Origin: Hygrophila difformis
Lineage: Eukaryota > Streptophyta > Magnoliopsida > Lamiales > Acanthaceae
Length of the DNA stretch: 64,000 nt
NCBI GenBank assembly: GCA_030278955.1
Contig: JAOANR010000006.1
Span: forward strand, 5,513,310-5,577,309
Direction: 5' to 3'
Shown piece after piece: positions 54,915 through 64,000 of the stretch. Both the position numbers and the translations under genes were made by a program. The notes under the pieces were generated by a model. It made no database searches. It was given only the letters and a program-made list of their open reading frames with translations, and was not told the DNA's origin. Positions within the stretch are counted from its first letter, which is position 1; every line of letters starts with the position of its first letter.

Positions 54915-55178
54915 TACTACCTCCGTCTCATTGTAATTGCTACAGAGCATTATTTGACACTATTCATTGTTTCACTTTGATTCAACTTTTTATCATAGTT
55001 ATTTAAGAAAAAATATAGTCAAGTGATATCTTGTTTGATTTGTCTAATCTTGTAGTTTAATAATATCAACTTTTTATAATTTTTTCTTTTATACAATTTA
55101 AGTTATTAACCGTTAAAAATGTGTCTCGGTATGTGTGTCAGAAGGAAGTGTAGCAATTTAAGTGAGACGGAGGAAGTA
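54915..55178. mobile_element. Stowaway-like MITE upstream of the translocator gene
   Basis: Ends CTACCTCCGTCTCATTGTAA and TTAAGTGAGACGGAGGAAG, flanked by TA. The body (54917-55176, 260 bp) shares the ATATAGTCAAGTGATATCTTG segment with copies at 58421 and 58729. It lies about 250 bp upstream of the start codon, within the likely promoter. Confidence 0.82.
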
Positions 55179-55589
55179 TAAGTCATGACTCCCGACTCCT
55201 ATGCGTTAAAATTACAATTAAGGGCTTGGTCAACTTCACTATTACACATTAACTAGTTACACCCGCCCGTGCGATGCACCGGGCAAGATATTTTTAGTAA
55301 TAAAATAAAGAAAATATTTAACAAAAATTATAATAGAATTTTAGTATAAATTCATGTAGCTAAAACGTGTGTTTATTAAAAAATTATGTCTAGAATGTGC
55401 AACTAAACATACATTTTATTGTAAATTAAAGTTATACTTATGTATCAATTACGGAAAACACCATAATAGGGTTGAGAGATAAAATATTAAATAGTATATT
55501 GTAGTTTGATAATAACAAAAAACAATAGCTACACATAATTTCTCTATTGGTAAGAGTAAAAAATCTCAAAATAAAGCGTCCGTCAATGG

Positions 55590-55748
55590 GACTTGTCCAA
55601 GTGACCAAGTCCTTGCCTTCCAATCTTATGGTTGGGGGTTCCATTCCCCAACCGCCTCTATCTCTCCCTTTATCTCTTTCTAATTTGTGTGGCATGGGCT
55701 CCTACCATCATTTCTCTGGCTTCGGCTTCGCCAAAAAAAAAACAAAAA
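55590..55748 (+). mobile_element. tRNA-type SINE
   Basis: Begins near AATGGGACTTGTCCAAGTGA (A-box-like) with a B-box-like GGGGTTCCATTCCCCAACC. It then carries TTTGTGTGGCATGGGCTCC, the GGCTTCGGCTTCGCC tail and A runs. The GTGTGGCATGGGCTCC segment is shared with the minus-strand SINE near 59520-59655. The left boundary is approximate. Confidence 0.72.
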
Positions 55749-55898
55749 AAATTATTATTTATAAGTAGTTTATTTAAATTTGTTTGAATTTTTTTTCGTT
55801 ATCAACCTATATAGACTAAGAAATAGTGGTGGGAGCTCATGCCACTTAAATTTATTTGAAATTGATATCTAATTAAAATTTCCATCCAATCATACATT

Positions 55899-56459
55899 AC
55901 AGAGAATGTTTTTTCAAGCAAGTGTTTAGGCTCGTCTATCTGAACCATCACTTATGTGTACTGCCGCTGCTGTTGAGTCGTCGATATAACAACTGTTGAT
56001 GAGGACATGGAACGTAACATGTTGTTCACGAACCTACTGTTGCTGCTGCGGGGATCTAGCATGGTTGGATATGATATAAGGGTAGCAAATGACACAGGAT
56101 GAGTACGCACGATGAAAGGAAAAGGTACTATTTAAGAGCTGTTCTTTCTTGATTAGGCTGCTGCTGAACTATCAAGGTACTACAGGGTGGTTTTTGAGTT
56201 GGTAATGGCTGGTATTATTCGCTCGATATTTACCGCGTCGGTTTGTACGGATAAGTGTAGTTTGTTCCCGCTGCCTTGCCATAGAAAGGTGCTCTGTCTT
56301 GTCTTGAACTTGCGTACACAGGTCTTGTTGTAGTTATTATTATTGCTAATTTTGTTGGTGCTGTAACGGTTGGTTTTTTGTAAGTCTCAAACTATTCTCG
56401 AGACTAGGAGATGAGCTTCATCAATAAACGATTTTCCCTCAAAAAAAAAAACAGAGAAT
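55899..56459 (+). mobile_element. 5'-truncated LINE 3' end with 9-bp TSD
   Basis: ACAGAGAAT at 55899-55907 and 56451-56459 flanks 543 bp ending CAATAAACGATTTTCCCTC plus an A run (56441-56450). This is the form of a LINE 3' UTR. I find no recognisable domain in it. The sequence is much more GC-rich than its surroundings. Confidence 0.72.
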
Positions 56460-56976
56460 TACAGAAGATATTGGAACTTGAATAGGGTAGAACAAATAGT
56501 GAATATATTAATAAGATTTTCGCTTTTATAAAAAAATATAATGATGTCAGAGAACTTTTAATCATTCTATCAAAGATACACATATGTCCAAGTTACAATG
56601 CAATGTAATCAATTTTCCGTAAAACATTGGATTTTTACCTATAATTTTACCTCTTAAAAGAGATTTTACTTTTTACGTATTTCTATCATGTTTATTATGA
56701 ACAATTGACTAAAACTCTAACTATGAATTAACTATCTTGATATGGTGATTTATGGTACGGAGCTTCAAATGAATGAGTGATACTTTATACGTAATGGACA
56801 TAAAAAATATGTGGTGCTTCTCTATCTTTCATTTTCCCTTTGAAGTGAAAGATAAATAGTAAGATACTGATGTGATATTGTAAATTTGGAATTTTGTGTA
56901 ATACACCATAGCAAAATAGTACACTACCAACTTTTTAGCTTCAGGAAATAATTATCTTATACAAACTCTTTCATAT

Positions 56977-57187
56977 ACAACCATCAAATGGTCTTATACA
57001 TTTGATCATTCACCCTATTTGAGAGTTTATATTAAAATATATATAGATAATGAATATTATACTTGTCGCAATACTAAATAAACAACCATCAAATGGTCTT
57101 ATAAATTTGATAATTCACCCTATTTGAGAGTAATTATATTAAAATATATCTTAATAGTGAATATTATACTGATAGCAATCTAAATAA
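56977..57187. repeat. 105-bp tandem duplication
   Basis: ACAACCATCAAATGGTCTTA starts at 56977 and again at 57082. The copies stay similar for about 105 bases (CACCCTATTTGAGAG, GTGAATATTATAC). Inside the Helitron-like region. Confidence 0.85.
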
Positions 57188-58295
57188 ATTTTATTCATAC
57201 GTTACATACTTAAATAAACATAAAATATCTTAACAATTTAAAATTTTATATTTGAAAAAAAAATCATATTATAAATATTGAAATGATTTGAAAGTATCTT
57301 TAGTAATTTCACATGCACTTAATTTAAGAATTTGATATATATTAACTACCATCATGGGACTCAATGATATTATAATAGGATTTTCAAGTATGCATACCGA
57401 TGAGACTATCTATTAATTCAATATTTTTATAAATTTATATTAGATCAATTTAAAATTTTATATTCAAATGTATTATAAATTATTTATAGTATAAATTTAA
57501 TACATCTATAACTTATTTAGAAATTATAGAAATTAATATATTTTATCATTAACCATTACATCGTGACACAATTGTATTTAGTATTATTACTATTAATTAT
57601 TGAAATAAATAATAATGAAAAAATATTTCCTGAAATTAATAAATAAATAAAATATTTTGAATGAACTCTCATATTCAAAAAAAAAACTACACTTCTTAAT
57701 TCAAAGATTTTTATTAGTGTGTACTATGTATTAATAATATACGACTCCATTTCATTCAATTTTTTTATAAATATTTAAATTTATTTATAGAGAAAAGAAA
57801 TTGAAAAATAGAGGATATAAAAAATAATTAATATGAAGAGTTTATGTTAGAATTAATTGAAAAAAACTAATTTAATGTAGAGATGAGTTTTGATGGAAAA
57901 TTCTTTTTGAGAATACTCCACTTTAATATATTATAGATATGTAGATTACAGATATAGATATAGATTGCTATATCATATTTAATCCAATGCTAATCTATAA
58001 TAAGTATCAAATATAAAATTTAATCTTTTAAATAATTAATTGAATTCATTTGGGTATTTGGGAGGCTTTAATAGCTAGCAATGAATTAAATTGTGCATTT
58101 AATATTATAGATAGATTGGCAATGGACACAATTTAATAATCTTTTAGCTATTAAATAGATTATAAAATCAATAAATGAGGATTAGGAAATGAATTGGTAG
58201 AATTTGGGAGGGAAAACTATAAGTTAGAATACTCAATTTTAGTATATTATAGATATGGTTTTTTTAAAAAAAAAGCTTTGAAATTAGTATAATGT

Positions 58296-58414
58296 GGATG
58301 TTTGGGAATCAGCAGATCTGCTAGCAGATAGCAGATTTGGAGAGCAGATTGTGAGACAATTCTCCCTCCAAATCCGCTATCCGCTAGCGGATCCGGCGGC
58401 TCCCAAACATCTCC
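58296..58414. mobile_element. Short MITE, GATGTTTGG family (copy 2)
   Basis: Left end GGATGTTTGGGAATCAGCAG, right end GGCTCCCAAACATCTCC. The inner GATCTGCTAGCAGATAGCAG and CGCTATCCGCTAGCGGATC blocks are further inverted pairs. Same family as 17894-18011, and better conserved. A Stowaway copy starts seven bases downstream. Confidence 0.7.
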
Positions 58415-58418
58415 AATG

Positions 58419-58681
58419 TACTCCCTCCGTCATTTAATCATGTTAACATTGGCATAGTAAACACTATTTATTGAATAACTTTCATTTGACTTTTTAACAT
58501 AGTTACATAAAATAAAATATAGTCAAGTTAGATCTTGTTAGATTCGTCTAGTCATATGATTTTACAATATTAAATTTTTATAATTCTTACTTTTATACAA
58601 TTTGATATATTAATCGTTAAATATTTGTATTGAACTGCGTGAAAATATTGAATATTAATATCTTTGATGAAGGAGGGAGTA
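58419..58681. mobile_element. Stowaway-like MITE
   Basis: TA, CTCCCTCCGTCATTTAATCA at 58421, ending TTGATGAAGGAGGGAG at 58679, then TA. 259 bp. Shares the TATAGTCAAGTTAGATCTTG segment with the next copy. Confidence 0.82.
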
Positions 58682-58726
58682 ATTCTCATTCAATATCTTT
58701 TTTTAAAAAAACATGGAAATAGTAAA

Positions 58727-58979
58727 TACTCCCTCCATTTCCAAATAGTTGTAATGTTTGGAAATTTGACACTATTCACACATGCACTTTGACTTAAAGT
58801 TTTATCATAATTATAAAAGTTAAAATATAGTCAAGTGAGATCTTGTTAGATTCGTCTCATCGGATAGTTTTCAAATATCAAACTTTTAAAATTTCTATTT
58901 GTACCAAAATTGAGTTATTAATGATTTAAAACATGTATTGAACTGTTTGCACAGTGGGTTTTTGAAAATGGATGGAGTA
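58727..58979. mobile_element. Stowaway-like MITE, adjacent related copy
   Basis: TA, CTCCCTCCATTTCCAAATAG at 58729, ending TTTTTGAAAATGGATGGAG at 58977, then TA. 249 bp, same orientation as the copy 48 bp to its left. Confidence 0.82.
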
Positions 58980-59235
58980 TATTGGAGTACGATATAATAT
59001 AATATTTAGCCAGCCCAATTTTAGAATTTTAAATTGATTTACTGTATCCAAGATTCTGACCTACTACTAATTAATTATATTTTGATATAAATACATATGG
59101 ATGGAAGAATTATAATCCCTTTGTCCCTTTATCGTATGTACTATCTTTGCAATTCACTGGATAGGATACGGATTTCATCAAATCAAAATACTTATTTTCC
59201 GTAGGAAGAAAAAATATATTATTATTCCATTCTTT

Positions 59236-59418
59236 GTGATATTAATAATTTTATGGTTGATTTTTGGTATTGTTTTTCTAGTAGCACCGACCCATGGACT
59301 TGTGGGAATCCAGCACAATTCGTTCTTCCAAAAACAGCAACAATCACAATTGGATTGGTCTATAATTTTATTTGATAGTATAAAAGAAATAACAAAAATA
59401 TTCTTAACGAATCGATGA
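59236..59418 (+). other. Unidentified open frame with hydrophobic start
   Basis: 60 codons: MILIILWLIFGIVFLVAPTH, then GLVGIQHNSFFQKQQQSQLD and a polar end. The frame extends upstream as KKKYIIIPFFV. The base composition and a hydrophobic segment followed by a polar tail resemble organelle sequence, but I cannot match it to any plastid or mitochondrial gene I know. It may be chance. Confidence 0.2.
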
Positions 59419-59519
59419 AATACTTATTTTTATAACTGAAATCAAAACCTCTCTATTAAAGAAAAGAAAAGAAAAAAAAATCAAAATCTCAAGTTACCTA
59501 TTTTATATGCATAGATTTC

Positions 59520-59655
59520 TTAAATCTATGGGAGCCCATGCCACACAAATTACACAGGAGAATAAAATAGATGGATAGGGGGCCGGTGGGGAATCGAACC
59601 TCCAACCTTCGGTTGAAAGTCGAAGGACTTAACCACTTTGGTTAAGTTCTCATCC
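59520..59655 (-). mobile_element. tRNA-type SINE, minus strand
   Basis: On the minus strand: ACTTAACCAAAGTGGTTAAG (A-box region), GGTTGGAGGTTCGATTCCCC (B box), CCCCCTATCCATC, and TTTGTGTGGCATGGGCTCCC near the 3' end. The A-box/B-box spacing and GTTCGATTCC are tRNA-like, but it does not fold as a complete tRNA gene. The boundaries are approximate. Confidence 0.75.
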
Positions 59656-60914
59656 CCATATAGATTATTATTTGAATATATATATATATATAATTTATTT
59701 AAAAAAATATGAAAATATCTATATCTTTAGAAAAAGATACATAACTATTTCTTCCAATAAACATATATCTATATAAACAAAAAATTAATTCACACTATGT
59801 ATCATATTTAATAATTTTACTTTTACAAAATAATTTAAAATTATAATCCCACTCATTTCCTTTTATAGATAAATCCATATTAAATGAAAAGCATAAATAT
59901 CTTTTTTCCTTTCCGAGTAATAATGTACAAAAAAATAATTATTCACAATTTGTCTCATTTATTATTATTGGCCTGTTTTAAATGTAGCTTCCAAGTATGT
60001 TTTTCCATTAAAATAAAATTAAATGAGTGATTATCTAATTATCCAATAGCGGGCATTGCGGGTGGACAGGAACTCGCCTGAAATTTGAAAACGTAATAAC
60101 GTTATTGGAAGTGGATGGTGTTATCTCATGTCTTCATTTAAGATGAGAATATAATGTTACTATTAATTAGACAGTGAATAATTAGTATACTACAAATACT
60201 ACTACTATTAATTACTGTATAGTGACTAGTGAGTGTATATATCTCCATGGAGGCCATGAATTTTTTTTTTGGGAAATTATTTATTGGTACCATTTTGGAG
60301 GTTTTAATTTGTTAAGTAGTACCAAGTTAAAAAAATTTATTATTTAGTACCATTAGGTAAAAAATTCTATTTTTAGTATATTTATATGAATTTTACCATT
60401 TTTGTACCACTATCAATTATACTTACATTTTATTCACCAATTTTTTTTATATTTATATATTAATTTTTAAAATTTTAAGTTTTTTGTAATATTTTTAATT
60501 TTTTTCCTTTAATATTTTTTGTCTTTTTTTATTTTTTTCTTTTGAAATTCTTGTATCAATTATATTTTCATCATCGGATTTGAGTTTTTGTGTATGTAGA
60601 ATTATGCTTTGAAAGAGACAATCCTTTAATGCCCAACAGATACTCGAAGGATTAATCTTAGCCGAATATGGCCTGAGAATACCCGCGAATAAATTAAAAC
60701 TAGTTTTTGACCGGTGATGCCAAAAAATTATATTTTTTTTGTCATCGAAAAATATTTATATTTTTCATCCTAAAAAAGATAAATAAAAAATTGATAATGG
60801 TTTATTTAACGAATAAATTTTTTTCAACAAAAAAAATTTTAATATTCAATACGTAAATACTTGAATGATATGAGAATTTTCAAAAAAGAAAGAAAAAATA
60901 AAAAAAATTAAAGT

Positions 60915-61440
60915 ACTGTTATGTACTTATTAAGAGTACTATTATGTAATTATATAGAGTACTATCTTGCAAGTATTTAAAGTACTGTTATACACTTGTT
61001 AAGCATACCATTATGTACTTAGTATAGTACTGTTATTTAGTTATTTAAAGTACTATTATGTACTTATTAAGAGTATCATTATGTTCTTAGTAGAATACAG
61101 TTATTTAATTATTTATAATACTGCTATGTACTTATTAAGAGTACTATTGTGTGATTATGTAGAGTACTGTTATTAAAGTATTGTTATGCGCTTATTAAGA
61201 GTATCATTATGTGCTTAGTAGAGTACTATTATGAAAGTATTTAAATTACTGTTATGTACTTATTAAGAGTATTATTATGTGACTATGTAGAGTAATTTAA
61301 TAAGTGCATAACAGTACTGTACTAAGCACATCATGGTACTCTTAATAAGTGCATAACAGTACTTTAAATACTTTGATAATAGTACTACTACTCTACATAA
61401 TCACATAATAGTACTCTTAATAAGTTCATAACATCACTTT
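60915..61440. repeat. GTACT/AGTAC-rich repeat array at the fold-back centre
   Basis: Many copies of words like GTACTGTTATGTACTTATTA and GAGTACTATTATGT at 60915-61290. They are followed by the same words in inverse complement (CTTAATAAGTGCATAACAGT) at 61290-61440. Units are unequal in length and diverged. Confidence 0.85.
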
Positions 61441-61894
61441 AAAGTTTAAACACTTTCATTACAGTATTGTAAATAACTAAAAAATTACATAATTTTCATT
61501 ACACTTTCATTATAGTACTTTAAAATTTTCCTTAATTTTTAATTTTTCTTTCTTTTTTGAAAATTCTCATATCATTCAAATACTTACCTTTTTAAATATT
61601 ACATAATTTTTTTAAAATAAAAGTATTTAAAAATTAAATTTTATTCACTAAATAACACATTATTAATTCTTTTATTTATATTTTTTAGTATGTAAAAAAT
61701 CTATTTTGTTTTATTCTTTTATTTATCTTACTTAAAAAATCTATTGGGATGAAAACAAAAAATATAGTTTTTAATTGATACAAAATAAAATCTAGTTTAA
61801 ATAAAAAAAATTATTTATCTTACTAAATAAAATTTCTTAGGATGAAAAATATAATTTTTTTCGGTGACAAAAAAATATAATTTTTTTAGCATAC

Positions 61895-62170
61895 ACCGGG
61901 TATTCGCAGGCCACATTGGGCTAAGATTAATCCCTCGAATATCTGGTAGGCATTGAATAGTTTCCTCTTCCAAAGCATAATTCTACATACACAAATACTC
62001 GAATCCGATGACGAAAAATATAATTTTTTTTTCTGTGTACCGGGTATCCCAGACCATATTGGATCCAAAACTAATCATTCGAGAATCTGGTGGGCATTGA
62101 AGGTTTACCTCTCCCAAAGCAGAATTCTGCATACACAAAGGCTCAAACTCGATGATGAAAATATAATTGA
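61895..62170. repeat. Direct duplication in the right arm of the fold-back element
   Basis: A segment with CCGGGTATTC..., ATCTGGTAGGCATTGA and TCTACATACACAAATACTC (61896-62005) recurs diverged as CCGGGTATCC..., ATCTGGTGGGCATTGA and TCTGCATACACAAAGGCTC (62040-62150). The left arm has one counterpart near 60585-60690. Confidence 0.75.
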
Positions 62171-62248
62171 TACAAGAAGTTCAAAAGAAAAAAAAAGATT
62201 AAAGGAAAAAAATTAAAATGTTAAGAAAAACTTAAAAATTTTAAAAAT

Positions 62249-62340
62249 TTCAAGATATAAATAAAATGTTAAGCAAAAATATTATTTTCTGGCTTCGACT
62301 TTTCCAAAAAAAAAATAAAAAGTTCAAGATATAAATAAAA
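62249..62340 (+). mobile_element. Ultra-short SINE-tail insertion with 18-bp TSD
   Basis: TTCAAGATATAAATAAAA at 62249-62266 and 62323-62340 flanks a 56-bp insert containing CTGGCTTCGACTTTTCC and an A run. That matches the GGCTTCGGCTTCGCC plus A tail of the SINE near 55730. It interrupts the right arm of the fold-back element. Confidence 0.7.
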
Positions 62341-62510
62341 AAAAATTTCCGTGAATAAGATATAAGTATAATTGATCCAATGGTAAAATTCATATAAATT
62401 TACTAAAAATAGATTTTTTTTAATCTAATGGTACTAGATACTAAAATTTTTTAACTTGGTACTACTTAACAAATTACAACCTTCAAAATGGTACTAATAA
62501 ATAATTTCCC

Positions 62511-63795
62511 TTTTTTTTACTTTAATTATGATTAGGCCATATATAAAAGTATTATAAAGAGACGAAGATGACATCGGTATGATATTGAGACAATTGAAAA
62601 AGAATGTTATAAGACTACCATTATCCATGACCACCCCAACCACCCAACCATCCAACCATCTCATTATTTTATTAATTTCTCTCTCATCCAACTCATCAAT
62701 ATTCATCCCAACCCAACCACTCAAATTTTACATACTCTATCAATAACCACCCAACTATCCAACCACAACACTATATATAATTATTTTAAAATTTAAAATA
62801 GGTTAAATATATTAAAATTGATATATTATGTATTTAATAAAAATATAGCAAGAGTGGTCTCTATTTGTAGAGAATAAAAAGTTATAAAATTTGGGATATT
62901 TTAAAATTATATTTATTTATTTATATAAAAGATATAATCATTTTTATTATATAAATTTACAAAAAATTACTAGACCAATGGAATGGAGACCAGTGTCTCC
63001 ATCCCATTAGCCCAAAGAAGGAGACCAAGTGGTCTCAATTGAGGGGGTGGTCGACCACCCCAAGCCAACCACTAGATTTTCTTTCCTTTTTTTTTTTTTT
63101 TGGGGAAAATGCTGATTGGGAAGGGACCTGGTCTCTTGAGGATCACCGTTATACATAGTCTAAGTGTATAACGATGGTCGGACAGAGACAAAGCAACAGA
63201 ACCATCACGGGCTCTCCATGCCCACATTTGCCAATTAACCCCTTTCAAAGTTTTGGTGTATACCTACATCAGATTATATTGGACCCAAAACTAATTTAAC
63301 CCCTTTCAAAGTTATTTATTTATTTATTTTAATACATGTTTTTGTCACAATAAACTTACAGAATTAATTACTTGTACTATTCAAACATTAATTACTTAAT
63401 TAGAATATTGCATAATTTTACTTACTTTTAGTTTTATACTATTAAAACTCATATTCTACACCCTACTACTAATAATATGTAGTGATTCCCAAGTACCCTT
63501 TGTCATACTGTTATTAGGGGTAAGGAATTGAAAAGAGTTGACTTCCAAAATGTGAGAACACAAATTAAATAATTATTATATATTTTTCTTTGTCATCATA
63601 TGTATTTCTAATTCTGTATAAATCAGTATCAGTATCGAGTATAAAACAGATAATAAATGAATGACGAAGAGCGAGATGCCGTTGATCTTAGGGTAGATGT
63701 ACGATTTTATTTTTCTCCGGTAATAAATTATAATCTTTTAAAAATATAATAATATTAGTAAGTATATTTTATCATTTATCTTACTTTTTATAATG
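62511..63795. other. Unclassified AT-rich repeats
   Basis: CCAACC/CAACCA-rich sequence at 62630-62770 and a GGAGACCA/TGGTCTC inverted-word patch at 62973-63055 look like worn transposon DNA without definable ends. A fragment near 63262-63290 (TTATATTGGACCCAAAACTA) resembles the duplicated segment of the fold-back right arm. No gene seen. Confidence 0.4.
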
Positions 63796-64000
63796 TACTC
63801 CCTCCGTCCCATGATATTTGTCATGTTTGACTTTTTGTTAGTGTTCATTGTTTAACTTTCACTCAATTTTATTGCAAGTATATATTAGAAAAAAATAATC
63901 GAGTTAGGTCTTGTTAGAATCGTATAATTATGTAGTTTTAGAATATATATTTTCCATGGTTTTTTTATGTACATATTTGGAGATATTAACGGTTGAAATA
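63796..64000. mobile_element. Stowaway-like MITE cut by the window end
   Basis: TA then CTCCCTCCGTCCCATGATAT at 63798, continuing with TTGTCATGTTTGACTTTTTG and GAGATATTAACGGTTGAAA. Same family as 29327-29584; about 50 bases of the right end lie beyond the window. Confidence 0.82.

Larger units (their letters stand above)
55253..58253 (-). mobile_element. Candidate minus-strand Helitron with two alternative 5' ends
   Basis: Read on the minus strand, the 3' end is CTAG (plus 55253-55256) followed by T. A hairpin precedes it: plus 55265-55284 reads GCCCGTGCGATGCACCGGGC, an 8-bp stem with one bulge. TC-type 5' ends of the form TCTATAATATATTAAA lie at plus 57937 and again (TCTATAATATACTAAA) at 58253, each preceded by A on that strand. 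Body 2.7 or 3.0 kb. A SINE, a truncated LINE and a 105-bp tandem duplication lie inside. No Rep/helicase gene, so non-autonomous. Confidence 0.6.
60271..62510. mobile_element. 2.24-kb fold-back element (MULE-like, long inverted arms)
   Basis: Left end GGGAAATTATTTATTGGTAC and the reverse complement of the right end GGGAAATTATTTATTAGTAC match. The match continues (CATTTTGGAGGTT, AATTTGTTAAGTAGTACCAA, AATTTATATGAATTTTACCA) for well over 150 bases. Further inverted pairing runs through most of both arms to a centre near 61.3-61.4 kb. It sits in a T tract (10 T left, 8 T right), consistent with an 8-9-bp T duplication. No coding frame. The right arm carries a duplicated segment and a SINE-tail insertion that the left arm lacks. 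Confidence 0.85.

Noticed and set aside
59560..59655. tRNA gene on the minus strand
   Set aside because: It has A- and B-box-like motifs, but the sequence does not form a full cloverleaf and continues into the SINE tail shared with other copies.
60915..61440. CRISPR-like array
   Set aside because: The repeats are unequal, diverged, AT-rich, and inverted halfway. The host is a plant nuclear genome.
62630..63055. Single defined MITE
   Set aside because: The inverted words are suggestive, but I could not find consistent ends or a target-site duplication.

Overview
This is plant nuclear DNA from a eudicot. The genes have GT-AG introns, codon use is plant-like, the intergenic DNA is very AT-rich, and there are many plant transposon families (Stowaway, Tourist and hAT MITEs, tRNA-type SINEs, L1 LINEs, a copia/Sirevirus element and Helitron-like ends). 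The HY5, CESA1 and BT1 proteins look like those of asterids such as Lamiales, but I hold that lineage guess only weakly.

Left third (1-21 kb), gene-rich. Two broken gene remnants come first: a DUF1771/Smr-type fragment and a frameshifted plant-specific gene of unknown function. Then come an intact HY5 bZIP gene (4 exons, 158 aa), a 5'-truncated minus-strand LINE with a perfect 16-bp target-site duplication (TSD), an intact CESA1-type cellulose synthase (14 exons, 1085 aa), and an ALBA-domain gene (5 exons, 128 aa) whose start lies 15 bp from a hAT-type MITE. A minus-strand BT1-type mitochondrial-carrier-family gene (3 exons, 378 aa) closes this part.

Middle (21-51 kb), transposon-dominated. 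An intact EG45/plant-natriuretic-peptide-like gene (3 exons, 148 aa) lies at 25.9-26.7 kb. A second, dead copy is spread over 33.0-44.4 kb. It was split by a full-length, apparently very young Sirevirus-like copia element (33061-43466; TSD ACCTG, initiator-Met tRNA primer site, uninterrupted 1730-aa gag-pol and 815-aa extra ORF). A full-length L1 LINE with two intact ORFs (44436-50175, 17-bp TSD) sits 17 bp past its stop codon. A 1.7-kb Helitron-like element and several MITEs lie between the copies.

Right part (51-64 kb). An intronless triose-phosphate-translocator-family transporter (362 aa) is the last clear gene. Beyond it are nested repeats: Stowaway copies, a minus-strand Helitron-like 3' terminus with two alternative 5' termini, a truncated LINE, SINEs, and a 2.24-kb fold-back element that reads as one giant imperfect hairpin.

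The genes are not an operon and have separate roles: light signalling, cellulose synthesis, RNA/DNA binding, adenylate transport, a secreted signalling-type protein and sugar-phosphate transport. The gene order is itself informative. CESA1, BT1 and the translocator are neighbours in Arabidopsis (At4g32410/32400/32390 from memory), while HY5 lies beside the paralogous translocator (At5g11260/11230). This window therefore appears to keep the undivided ancestral order.
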